DNA of 11,837 bases from an uncultured Maribacter sp. (GCA_905479535.1 CAJQMW010000560.1:1-11837), one strand, 5' to 3'. Shown: positions 1-6,432, counted from the first letter of the stretch. Program-made: numbers and translations. The notes: a model not told the origin generated them from the sequence alone.

Positions 1-296
1 GTTATGTCACTTCGAGTGAATTTCTAGCACTGGGAAATTTACCTATTGTTTTTTTAGGTTCTCGATACATTTTTGACGAAAAATCAAAAACACTCGAACA
101 GACACCGATGCGAGTGTTCAAAACTTTCCCGAAACCAACTGCAAAACACTTGAAATACATTTTAGAAAGGCCGATCTTCATTATCGGCGGATATAAACAA
201 TTAAAACAGCTTCATATCCAATACGATATGTGCAATTGGACAGAACAGAAAATAGTTGACGAATTAATTTTCAACTCCCTCCAAATAATTCTTTAA
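1..296 (+). CDS. C-terminal part of an unrecognised protein (5' end outside window)
   Basis: The reading frame starting at base 3 is open from the left edge to a TAA at 294-296, giving about 97 visible residues, so this is most likely the 3' end of a gene that begins outside the window. An internal ATG lies at 108, but the frame is open upstream of it (YVTSSEFLALGNLPIVFLGS and onward), so ATG 108 is probably not the start. I do not recognise the family. The visible part is mixed hydrophobic and basic, with no membrane helix or clear catalytic motif. The last ten codons overlap the 3' end of the convergent SRPBCC gene by 33 bases, and no terminator lies between them. A chance open frame is possible but less likely, since 97 codons in AT-rich DNA would usually contain a stop. 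Confidence 0.5.
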   Translation, partial: YVTSSEFLALGNLPIVFLGSRYIFDEKSKTLEQTPMRVFKTFPKPTAKHLKYILERPIFIIGGYKQLKQLHIQYDMCNWTEQKIVDELIFNSLQIIL

Positions 297-716
297 ACTA
301 TTTCCGATAAAACTATCCCAAGTCGCGGAACAAAATTTATAGCACTTAATTTCAGGAATAAGACCTTGGTGTACTAAACTAACTTCAATCTTATTTTTAC
401 GAATGGGTTTTATATTCCACTGTAATTTAGTGCCTACCCATTCTTTATCAATTCCTACTAAATTATCTATGATTAGATTACAATCAATACATTCCCAAGC
501 TATTGAGTTAAAAGCGCTATATTCAATCACCCTAAATTGAAACCAAGGTTCACCCCAAGAAATAGTAAATATATCTCCTTCTTTTCGAACAATATTGTCC
601 ATATTACCCCACCAATTTGATATTTCTTCGGTTAATGATTTAAAAACATCTTCTTTATTGGAAGATATTAAAACTGTCTTTCTGTAATCCCTATTCTCTT
701 CCTTATGTGAACTCAT
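264..716 (-). CDS. SRPBCC / AHSA1-like (START-fold) domain protein
   Basis: This 150-residue protein is a single SRPBCC (Bet v1/START-like) domain of the type annotated as activator of Hsp90 ATPase homologue 1-like. Features seen: an N-terminal strand followed by a helix carrying DVFKSLTEEISNWWG (residues 23-37), a central strand block, EWVGTKLQW (92-100), and the family's typical ending of HQGLIPE (116-122) and then a long C-terminal helix with CSATWDSFIGNSLKNYL (129-145). Such domains form a deep hydrophobic pocket, and in bacteria the ligand is usually unknown; no ligand is evident here. It is divergent from an HxlR-type regulator across an 86-base spacer. That layout is common for SRPBCC genes paired with small winged-helix regulators, so it may be the regulator's target. 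The ATG at 716 is the first in frame and gives the normal family length. Confidence 0.85.
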   Translation of the reverse strand: MSSHKEENRDYRKTVLISSNKEDVFKSLTEEISNWWGNMDNIVRKEGDIFTISWGEPWFQFRVIEYSAFNSIAWECIDCNLIIDNLVGIDKEWVGTKLQWNIKPIRKNKIEVSLVHQGLIPEIKCYKFCSATWDSFIGNSLKNYLEGVEN

Positions 717-728
717 ATTTAAAAATTT

Positions 729-785
729 AAACTAATTGCTATTTAAAAGTGGTTGCAAGCTATAGAAACTAATTGTAATTTGCAA
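729..785. promoter_or_regulatory. Divergent intergenic region with repeats and a candidate promoter for the HxlR gene
   Basis: The spacer between the SRPBCC and HxlR-type genes carries two repeat pairs. AAACTAATTG occurs at 729-738 and 766-775. The self-complementary hexamer TTGCAA occurs at 753-758 and 780-785. On the plus strand the first TTGCAA supplies a TTG at 753-755, and after 20 bases comes TAATTTG at 776-782. This is one T short of the Bacteroidota -7 consensus TAnnTTTG and lies 20 bases before the regulator's ATG. Both promoter elements therefore sit inside the TTGCAA copies, which would suit an autorepressor operator. The promoter and operator are inferred from motif and position only. 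I could not find a convincing minus-strand promoter for the SRPBCC gene. Confidence 0.35.
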
Positions 786-802
786 TCAGTTGTGCAGAAT
801 TT

Positions 803-1228
803 ATGAATGTGAAGAAACAAAAATCAGATTGCCCACAGTATTTAGCCCTGGAAGTAATAGGTGATAAATGGACTTTACTTATTATCAGGGATATGATGAT
901 AGGTGGTAAACGATATTTTGGAGAATTTCTTAAATCAAAGGAAAAAATAGCCTCAAATATTTTGACTAACAGATTACAATCGTTAGAAAAGGAAGGAATA
1001 ATATATAAAATTAAAGACGCGGAACATAAACAAAAGATTATATACTTGTTGACAGAGAAAGGTATTAATTTGTTTCCGATATTAATGGAAAATGCAAGAT
1101 GGAGTTTGAAATACAAATCCGTTAATAAGGATGATGCCAAAATAGTTAAATCAATTCTTGATGGTGGAACTGACAAAGTGAAATCTGTTATGGAAGAATT
1201 AAGAAAAACTCATCTTGAAAATAATTAA
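803..1228 (+). CDS. HxlR-family winged helix-turn-helix transcriptional regulator
   Basis: This 141-residue protein has the HxlR (DUF24) signature: a Cys-Pro near the N-terminus (C10-P11), then ALEVIGDKWTLLIIRDMMIG (residues 15-34), KRYFGEFL (36-43), the recognition-helix segment IASNILTNRLQSLEKEGII (49-67), and a beta wing followed by YLLTEKGINLFPIL (81-94). Members bind DNA as dimers, and many sense electrophiles or oxidants through the conserved N-terminal Cys, which is present here. The tail beyond residue 105 is longer than in the shortest members. The gene is divergent from the SRPBCC gene and probably regulates it and itself. Base composition is very AT-rich (33 G+C in 120 bases at 961-1080), unlike genes further right, which suggests the block was acquired. 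Confidence 0.92.
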   Translation: MNVKKQKSDCPQYLALEVIGDKWTLLIIRDMMIGGKRYFGEFLKSKEKIASNILTNRLQSLEKEGIIYKIKDAEHKQKIIYLLTEKGINLFPILMENARWSLKYKSVNKDDAKIVKSILDGGTDKVKSVMEELRKTHLENN

Positions 1229-1241
1229 AAGCACACACAAA

Positions 1242-1406
1242 GTGTAGAAATAATAAGGGTTTTAGTGCTTAATCCAAAGTGAAGTGCCTTTACAGAGTCC
1301 GCAAAATTTAAAATTTTGCATGTTCATTTTTAAAGAAAAAATTGTAAATTTTGCTCAGTGCTAAACCGGAAAGTAAGTGTTTCAAAATCCCTTACTATTC
1401 TTACAC
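1242..1406. repeat. Long imperfect inverted repeat with inner 19-base palindrome (attC-like or REP-like)
   Basis: The outer arms are 1242-1259 and 1389-1406. Bases 1242-1259 match the reverse complement of 1389-1406 at 15 of 18 positions, beginning GTGTA and ending TAAGGG, and the pairing continues past small bulges through TTTT. Inside lies a perfect palindrome, GCAAAATTTAAAATTTTGC, at 1301-1319. A further copy of its right arm, AAATTTTGC, is at 1346-1354, so two alternative inner stems are possible. The element sits between the 3' ends of two convergent genes. Its size and nested, imperfect-arm design resemble an integron attC site, but I do not see clear GTTRRRY/RYYYAAC core sites. A palindromic repeat element, or simply a bidirectional terminator structure, is equally possible. 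Confidence 0.55.
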
Positions 1407-1430
1407 AAGACCGGTAACGAAACACCACCT

Positions 1431-2228
1431 TTACCTTAAGGCCTCATCCATAGCCTCGTTAAAATCCTTGAAATCCTGTAAATAATTATGTCCGCCACCT
1501 TCTACCCTATAAAAAGAACCTTGTCCGTCAGGAATTTTTTGATATAAATCTTCTGCTTGCTCAAAGGGTATGACCTGATCATCCGTTCCATGAATGATAT
1601 AAACGGGACATGTAACTTCTTGCACATATTTGTAAGACGGAAAGCGGTACTCCAATAGTAGGTCGATGGGAAAAATTGGGAAACGATGTTTGCCCAGCTC
1701 CACGGCACTGTAAAACGGGGATTCCAATATAAGCTTACACGGGTCGTTGTCCGCTGCCAGTCCGGAAGCAACTCCCGTTCCAAAAGAGCGTCCGTAAAGG
1801 ACGATTTTATGTTCTTCGTACAGTTGCTTCGTATAGTCATAAAAAAGTTGTGCGTCTTTTTTTATGGCGGCTTCGCTCATTTCGCCCGTACTCTTTCCGT
1901 AGGTCCTGTAATCCACGAAAATGGCATCATAGCCATAACGGGTAACTAGATTGGCTACATGCGTTAAGTTAGAAATGTTCCCGGAGTTCCCGTGAAAGTA
2001 TAGAATTACCCCTTTTTGAGAATTGTTCTTGATATGTACGGCATTCAATCTGGCCCCATCATCTGCCGTAAGCCAAAACTCTTCAAACGATTGACAAAAT
2101 TGGTAAGTATGGTTCGCCGGCATTTGGGACGGTATGAATATCAATTTTTCTTGAAAGGCATACGTTACCCCCAAAAGCAGTACATAAATAACAAATAGAA
2201 CTATCCCAATTTTTTTTATGCTACGCAT
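1431..2228 (-). CDS. Membrane-anchored alpha/beta hydrolase (serine hydrolase, S33/BEM46-like)
   Basis: This 265-residue protein has an N-terminal hydrophobic segment at about 7-24 that is likely to anchor it with the catalytic domain outside the cytoplasm. An alpha/beta hydrolase domain follows. Visible motifs are the oxyanion-hole strand LYFHGNSGN (76-84), VDYRTYGKSTG (105-115), the nucleophile elbow GRSFG with Ser148, the acid-residue loop HGTDDQVIP (213-221; Asp217 is the likely acid), and GGGHNYL with His247, so the triad is complete. The substrate is unknown: esterase, acyl-lipid or peptide activity are all possible for this family. Its start codon overlaps the stop of the upstream paralogue by 8 bases (2221-2228), so the two were probably co-transcribed and translationally coupled. 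The repeat at 1242-1406 lies just downstream and may stop transcription. Confidence 0.9.
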   Translation of the reverse strand: MRSIKKIGIVLFVIYVLLLGVTYAFQEKLIFIPSQMPANHTYQFCQSFEEFWLTADDGARLNAVHIKNNSQKGVILYFHGNSGNISNLTHVANLVTRYGYDAIFVDYRTYGKSTGEMSEAAIKKDAQLFYDYTKQLYEEHKIVLYGRSFGTGVASGLAADNDPCKLILESPFYSAVELGKHRFPIFPIDLLLEYRFPSYKYVQEVTCPVYIIHGTDDQVIPFEQAEDLYQKIPDGQGSFYRVEGGGHNYLQDFKDFNEAMDEALR

Positions 2229-3098
2229 TCGATTTTTTTGAGGAGTGTTTTACAGCTATACTTGAACCCTCCAAATTTACTGGTTTAAGTCGTGAAGTAA
2301 TGATGTCCGCTAACATTTTGTGGTAGGCTTCGAACGTATTCAGGTTTTTATGCCCACCGCCAATGACGGTATATAGGGTGGTATTTTTAGGTTGAATTTT
2401 TGAGAGCTTCACACTCGTTTTATAGGGTATGAGCCGGTCATCCGTCCCATGAATAATGTGGATGGGACATCTTACATACTTCAACCACTTGTAAGTTGGC
2501 ATCGGAAACTTAATCAATAAGGATAAAGGCATAAAAGGGACGTATTTTTTGGCGACTTTACTCAAACTGTAATAAGGAGCATCCAAGATGAGCATCTTGG
2601 GCTGGTTCATAGAGGCCAGTTTGGTTGCGAAACCCGAACCCAAGGAGCGACCGTAAAGAATGATATATTTTTCATTTACGTTATCCCTTATCTTATTATA
2701 AACCACTTGAAGGTCCCTTTTAATTGCTTTTTGGGTCCGTCTTCCCGTACTCTTTCCAAACCCACGATAATCTACCATAATTACATCATACCCATGCCTG
2801 GTAAAATCTACTGCAAATTTGCCCCAACCCTTAATGCTCTTTGAATTTCCTTTTAGGTAGAAAACCACCCCTTTAGGGTTTTTGGTCTTGAAGCGTAAGC
2901 CGTTGATGATGGCACCATCCCTAGTTCTATATTGTATTCCTCAATTTCCTGATTTTCGTAATAGAATTGAAAGTCTTTGGCCAGTTTCTCGGGTTTGAAC
3001 ATTAAAAAATCCTGTAAAAAATACACGAGTATATTAATTACAAGATAAATGACGACTATAAGCGCCAATACATATATCCAATCTACATTAGAAAACAT
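2221..3098 (-). pseudogene. Alpha/beta hydrolase paralogue interrupted by a one-base frameshift
   Basis: Two overlapping frames together encode one hydrolase. The first, from ATG 3098, gives a hydrophobic anchor (about residues 8-28) and reads to residue 59 (EEYNIEL) before running out of frame. The second frame, one base back, continues with RDGAIINGLRFKTKNPKGVV and onward to the stop at 2221. The junction is near 2919-2923 (plus-strand coordinates). Adding one base makes 879 bases, exactly 293 codons including the stop, or 292 residues. Numbered that way, the triad is intact: GRSLG with Ser152, HGTDDRLIP with Asp221, and GGGHKNL with His250. The oxyanion segment reads FYLKGNSKS, with Lys83 where the downstream paralogue has His. 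Ribosomes could start at GTG 2868, but that would drop the anchor and first strands. A recent mutation, a sequencing error, or rarely a frameshifted product could explain it. No canonical slippery heptamer is seen. Confidence 0.8.
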
Positions 3099-3146
3099 TT
3101 GATTTCAATGTACGAAAAAACAGGGTATATTATCTATAGGTACAAA

Positions 3147-3167
3147 AAAGACCCTAAAAGGGTCTTT
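3147..3167 (-). terminator. Rho-independent terminator of the small secreted-protein gene
   Basis: A perfect 8-base-pair stem (AAAGACCC at 3147-3154 and GGGTCTTT at 3160-3167) has a 5-base loop. On the minus strand it is followed by a run of T residues (plus-strand A at 3144-3149). It lies 30 bases beyond the stop of the minus-strand gene ending at 3197 and ahead of the start of the frameshifted hydrolase. It therefore separates the two transcription units. Confidence 0.8.
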
Positions 3168-3196
3168 CTTATTCATAATTGCTTATTTATTAAAAC

Positions 3197-3727
3197 TTAT
3201 TGATTGGTCATATTGGTATGTTCTTCTACCAAAAACTCAATTTCTTTTCCTTTGTCATCGGTAAAAATATAAGTGGACTTATTTATCGATTCATTTTTAG
3301 ATTTCAATGTCATATTCTCCACTATTTCAAGATTTTCTCCCTTATTGATGGCTACTATAAGATTTTTGTCCTTAGATACCAGTACGAAATCTTCAGGAGA
3401 CTTTGAATTGTAGGTAAATACTATTTTTTCATCAAATGCTTCGTCCTTGTCGTTATCAATTCTCACTGTCTTGGTAATCTTGGGCATACTGTCCAATACT
3501 CTAGCTTGGTTAATATTGCCCTCATCCGAATCTTTCATCTGTATTTCAGGGTTTCTATTCGTGTTTACTTCAACTGTTCTCGTCTCCATTTCATCTCCCA
3601 TATTAATTTTATAGGTCTTGACGGTTGTAGTTTCCACACTTTCCCTCTGATTTTCTTGTCCTAATGAAACTCCAGCAATTAAAAAAAGGCTTGATAGTGT
3701 TAGTGTAATTTTTCTAATATTATTCAT
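3197..3727 (-). CDS. Small secreted protein of unknown function
   Basis: This 176-residue protein has a clear Sec signal peptide: N-terminal Asn/Arg/Lys residues, a hydrophobic core at about 8-22 (TLTLSSLFLIAGVS), and a likely cleavage before Gln24 (VSLG|QENQ). There is no lipobox cysteine at the cleavage site, so it is probably periplasmic or exported rather than a lipoprotein. The mature part is hydrophilic and rich in Glu, Asp, Lys, Asn and Thr, with alternating beta-like stretches (TTTVKTYKIN, TKTVRIDNDKDEAFDEKIVF, STYIFTDDKGKEIEFLVEE). The DNDKDEAFDE segment (about 91-100) is acidic and could bind cations, but it is not a full EF-hand or thrombospondin type 3 repeat. I do not recognise the family. 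The gene is monocistronic, with its own candidate promoter and terminator. Confidence 0.75.
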   Translation of the reverse strand: MNNIRKITLTLSSLFLIAGVSLGQENQRESVETTTVKTYKINMGDEMETRTVEVNTNRNPEIQMKDSDEGNINQARVLDSMPKITKTVRIDNDKDEAFDEKIVFTYNSKSPEDFVLVSKDKNLIVAINKGENLEIVENMTLKSKNESINKSTYIFTDDKGKEIEFLVEEHTNMTNQ

Positions 3728-3757
3728 TTATACTTAGTTTTTAAATTAAAATTATTT

Positions 3758-3788
3758 GAAACGTTAGGAAGAATTTTGAGAAGGTCAA
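3758..3788 (-). promoter_or_regulatory. Candidate Bacteroidota-type promoter for the secreted-protein gene
   Basis: On the minus strand a TTG (plus 3786-3788) is followed after exactly 19 bases by TAACGTTTC (plus 3758-3766). This is a near match to the -33 TTG / -7 TAnnTTTG arrangement with one extra base before the TTT. It ends 30 bases before the ATG at 3727. The spacing supports it and the imperfect -7 box weakens it. The rest of the 204-base spacer up to corA holds only a weak, mismatched hairpin at about 3883-3902. Confidence 0.4.
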
Positions 3789-3931
3789 TAGAATTTTGAC
3801 ACTTATGGTTTTGCCATGTATGTTGACAATTTTTCTCCATCCCAACATATATACCTTAAGCAATTGGTTACTGGATGTCAAGTGGTTTAACGGGCTTTAA
3901 CCCCTATGCGGTGCTATTAACTTAAATTATG

Positions 3932-5026
3932 TTAAAGCCAGTCCTTCTTCTTGAAGTATATTAACATCCCTAGGAACAATGCAATCATCAATCCCCAAAC
4001 ATAGAAATACCCGTACTCCCAATGAAGCTCTGGAATGTGGTCAAAATTCATCCCGTAGATACCTGCAATAAAGGTCAGGGGAATAAAAATAGAGGCCATA
4101 ATGGTAAGTACCTTCATGACTTCGTTCATTTTATTGCTCATGTTACTCATATACATTTCCATAAGGCTCATGCTCATTTCCCTATAAATTTGAAGACTTT
4201 CATTAATCTCCAAGGAGTGGTCGAGTGCGTCCCTTAAGAAAAGTTTGGTGTCTTGCTTAATCAGGGGGTTTTCGGAATCTATAAGACGGCTTATGAGTTC
4301 CTTTACCGGAAAAATCCACCGTCTTACTTTAAGGACCTCTTTTTTTAATTGTTGAATTTCCTGGGCGACTTCGGGTTTGGGGTTTGAATATACTTCATCT
4401 TCCAAGACCTCTATCCGGTGGTTTATCTGTTCAAGTACCAGAAAATAATTGTCAATTATTGCATCTAGGAGCGCAAAAAACAAATAGTCCGCTCCCCTAG
4501 CCCGTATCCTACCTAGTTTGGATTGGATGCGGTTTCGTACTCCGTCAAAAACATCTTCCCTGACTTCTTGGAAAACCAGAACACAATTATCTAAAAGGAC
4601 CATGGCGATATGTTCTCCAACAATTTGATCCTCGGAATTGAGGTACAACATGCGGAACACCCCAAAAATATAATCCTCATATTCATCTATTTTTGGGCGT
4701 TGCTCCGTATTTATGGAATCCTCCATGACCAATGGATTCAAACCAAAAGCCTTACCCAATTCTTCTATGAACGGCTCGTCCGTTATACCAACTATGTTAA
4801 TCCAATCTGTCTTACCTGAATTTTTGAGTTTTACAATTTCATCAATATCGGTAAGCTCAGTAAGCTCAGAACCCTCCACGTCATACTCAGTGGCATAAAT
4901 AATACTTGGCGTCTTCTCTTTATTGCCAAGATAGCTAACGGTGCCGGGAGCCTTCCCCATCTTTCCCTGTACACGGGAGGTTTTTCTTTTTATTTTGGGA
5001 AGTGCTAGTTTCCGTTTTCGGGCCAT
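3932..5026 (-). CDS. corA: CorA-family magnesium/cobalt transporter
   Basis: This 364-residue inner-membrane divalent-cation channel has the CorA layout: a long cytoplasmic N-terminal alpha/beta domain, a long stalk helix (about 195-305), and two C-terminal membrane helices at about 306-324 and 339-358. The diagnostic YGMNF motif (GMN at 325-327) closes the first helix at the channel mouth. IPEL follows (331-334; the usual form is MPEL), and the protein ends with a basic KKKDWL tail. The N-terminus (residues 1-25) is strongly basic. Magnesium uptake is the usual role, with cobalt or nickel also carried; the true ion cannot be read from sequence. The gene is 37 bases downstream of truA on the same strand, so the two are probably co-transcribed. 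Confidence 0.95.
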   Translation of the reverse strand: MARKRKLALPKIKRKTSRVQGKMGKAPGTVSYLGNKEKTPSIIYATEYDVEGSELTELTDIDEIVKLKNSGKTDWINIVGITDEPFIEELGKAFGLNPLVMEDSINTEQRPKIDEYEDYIFGVFRMLYLNSEDQIVGEHIAMVLLDNCVLVFQEVREDVFDGVRNRIQSKLGRIRARGADYLFFALLDAIIDNYFLVLEQINHRIEVLEDEVYSNPKPEVAQEIQQLKKEVLKVRRWIFPVKELISRLIDSENPLIKQDTKLFLRDALDHSLEINESLQIYREMSMSLMEMYMSNMSNKMNEVMKVLTIMASIFIPLTFIAGIYGMNFDHIPELHWEYGYFYVWGLMIALFLGMLIYFKKKDWL

Positions 5027-5063
5027 TGCTAAAATATTTCGTTAAATATACTAAAACCCATAA

Positions 5064-5855
5064 CTATCCTTGCGCGTATTTTACGGCATTCAGTACGAGT
5101 CCGGAACCAGGCGCAATCGAGTTTAGGACTATTTCTTTTTCGGGGTCAAAAGAATCCTTTATTTGATCCAAACTCAGATTACCCTTGCCCAATTGAAATA
5201 GGGCTCCCATAATCATTCGTATTTGATAGCGCATAAAGCCCGCTCCCCCTATTCTAAGGACATAGCTCTTCTTTGGAAAGAAATTGGCCTTAAGAATATT
5301 ATTCGCTTCAATATGACAAGTATCAATTGTTCTAACAACCTTGGTATTGGGCTTTAAATTAGCCGTATAGGACGAAAAGTTATGTTCTCCCTCAAATAAC
5401 GTGGCACCTTCTTTCATTAGGTCAATATCTAAATCGCTCATTACGTTCGCCATAAATGGAGCGCAAAATGGATGGTTTTTCGCTCCATAGGAAAATAGAT
5501 ACAGATACTCTTTATGTTTGGCATGTTTAATAATATTGAAATCGGAATCCTTGGGTTTTATTTCAATGATGCGAATATCAGGTGGAAGGTTTTCATTGAA
5601 TCTTTCTAAGAACGATTCTGGCTCCAGTATTGGGTTGTCGGCCAAGAATAGTTCAAATACGGCATCAAGAGCCGATACTTTGGCATCAGTTCTTCCGGAA
5701 GCCAGAATCTTAAGCTTTGTTTCGGGCAGTACAAATTTCAACGTCTTCATCAACATTCCTTCTACGGTGCGCTGTCCTGGTTGAATTTGCCATCCACTGT
5801 ATCGGAAACCAAGATATTGAAGACGTACTATATAGTGATGCTCATTTTTATTCAT
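5064..5855 (-). CDS. truA: TruA-family tRNA pseudouridine synthase
   Basis: This 263-residue TruA-type enzyme is predicted to isomerise uridines 38-40 in the tRNA anticodon stem. Seen: the N-terminal RLQYLGFRYSGWQIQPGQRT (11-30), the catalytic loop LASGRTDAKVSAL (51-63) with Asp57 as the expected nucleophile, KEYLYLF, HNFSSYT, and the C-terminal GAGFMRYQIRMIMGALFQLG, all in the family's order. Length is normal. The active-site loop is unusual: typical TruA reads GRTDxGVHA, while here it is GRTDAKVSA, so the Gly and His after the Asp are changed. The basic residue before the YxY strand is also altered. This may be a divergent paralogue alongside a standard TruA elsewhere in the genome. It heads a truA-corA unit divergent from the gene at 5955. 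Confidence 0.88.
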   Translation of the reverse strand: MNKNEHHYIVRLQYLGFRYSGWQIQPGQRTVEGMLMKTLKFVLPETKLKILASGRTDAKVSALDAVFELFLADNPILEPESFLERFNENLPPDIRIIEIKPKDSDFNIIKHAKHKEYLYLFSYGAKNHPFCAPFMANVMSDLDIDLMKEGATLFEGEHNFSSYTANLKPNTKVVRTIDTCHIEANNILKANFFPKKSYVLRIGGAGFMRYQIRMIMGALFQLGKGNLSLDQIKDSFDPEKEIVLNSIAPGSGLVLNAVKYAQG

Positions 5856-5954
5856 GGATCGGATTTATGGTAAAAATAGGAGCAAAATCAGAATAAATAT
5901 CAATTACCGCTTTTTTTGTACTTTACCGTATAAAACAATCTAAACCAAGTAATT

Positions 5955-6392
5955 ATGACAACAGAAACAAGAATAAAACCACCTACGTGGTTTTGGGTCG
6001 TTAGCGTGTTAGCGCTACTTTGGAATTTATCCGGTGTCGTGGCATACCTAAGTCAGGCATATATGGGCGTTGAGGATTTGGAAAAAATGTCCCAAGCAGA
6101 ACGTCTTTTGTTCGAATCACGACCGGTATGGGTAACCGGCGCATTCGCACTAGCCGTTTGGGGTGGCGCTTTGGGCTGTATTGCTTTGTTATTACGAAAG
6201 AAGTGGGCCGTTCCCATACTCGCTATTTCCTTGGTTGGGATATTGGCGCAAATGTCATATGTCTTCTTTATAAGCAATAGCTTTGAGGTATACGGTCCTG
6301 GCGCAATGGTGATGCCCATTATGGTTATAGTCATTGGAATCGTACTGGTTTTTTTTGCTAGAAAGGCATCGGCAAAACAATGGCTCAACTAG
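5955..6392 (+). CDS. Four-helix integral membrane protein, function unknown
   Basis: This 145-residue protein has four predicted membrane helices at about 12-34, 58-80, 84-106 and 115-135. A cytoplasmic or periplasmic loop between helices 1 and 2 contains LEKMSQAERLLFESRPVW (about 42-59). From memory, similar proteins occur in Bacteroidota and are sometimes annotated as 'sugar transporter', but I see no transporter signature that supports that name. The ATG at 5955 follows an AT-rich leader that also contains the start region of the divergent truA gene. A terminator lies directly downstream, so it is probably transcribed alone. Confidence 0.8.
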   Translation: MTTETRIKPPTWFWVVSVLALLWNLSGVVAYLSQAYMGVEDLEKMSQAERLLFESRPVWVTGAFALAVWGGALGCIALLLRKKWAVPILAISLVGILAQMSYVFFISNSFEVYGPGAMVMPIMVIVIGIVLVFFARKASAKQWLN

Positions 6393-6412
6393 TTGTGAGC
6401 TATGGATTTACC

Positions 6413-6432
6413 CAGGGAGCATGTGCTCCCTG
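6413..6432 (+). terminator. Rho-independent terminator after the four-helix membrane protein gene
   Basis: A perfect inverted repeat (CAGGGAGCA at 6413-6421 and TGCTCCCTG at 6424-6432) can form a G+C-rich stem with a loop of about 4 bases. TAC and a run of five T follow at 6436-6440. It lies 21 bases past the stop at 6392 and separates this gene from the DUF418 gene. Confidence 0.65.

Noticed and set aside
769..1176. A 135-residue minus-strand open frame opposite the HxlR-type regulator
   Set aside because: It is a shadow of the regulator gene, with no recognisable motif, while the plus strand encodes a textbook HxlR protein.
803..1228. Toxin-antitoxin interpretation of the HxlR/SRPBCC pair
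   Set aside because: The genes are divergent and match a regulator plus a ligand-binding-fold protein. Toxin-antitoxin genes are normally co-directional and overlapping, and no toxin motif is present.
2221..2868. The downstream part of the frameshifted hydrolase as an independent gene starting at GTG 2868
   Set aside because: The same frame continues upstream with hydrolase sequence (RDGAIINGLRFKTKNPKG), and starting at GTG would remove the anchor and first strands of the fold.
2915..2930. Programmed -1 ribosomal frameshifting
   Set aside because: The direction fits, but the junction (GAACTAGGGATGG on the minus strand) has no X-XXY-YYZ slippery heptamer and no obvious downstream pseudoknot.
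2853..3098. An independent 81-residue single-helix membrane protein
   Set aside because: Its first 59 residues match the N-terminal anchor and lead-in of the neighbouring hydrolase. The last 20 or so residues are simply the out-of-frame reading of the hydrolase coding sequence.
3883..3902. Hairpin downstream of corA as its terminator
   Set aside because: The arms GGTTTAA and TTTAACC pair only with a central mismatch, and there is no T run in the right place on the minus strand.
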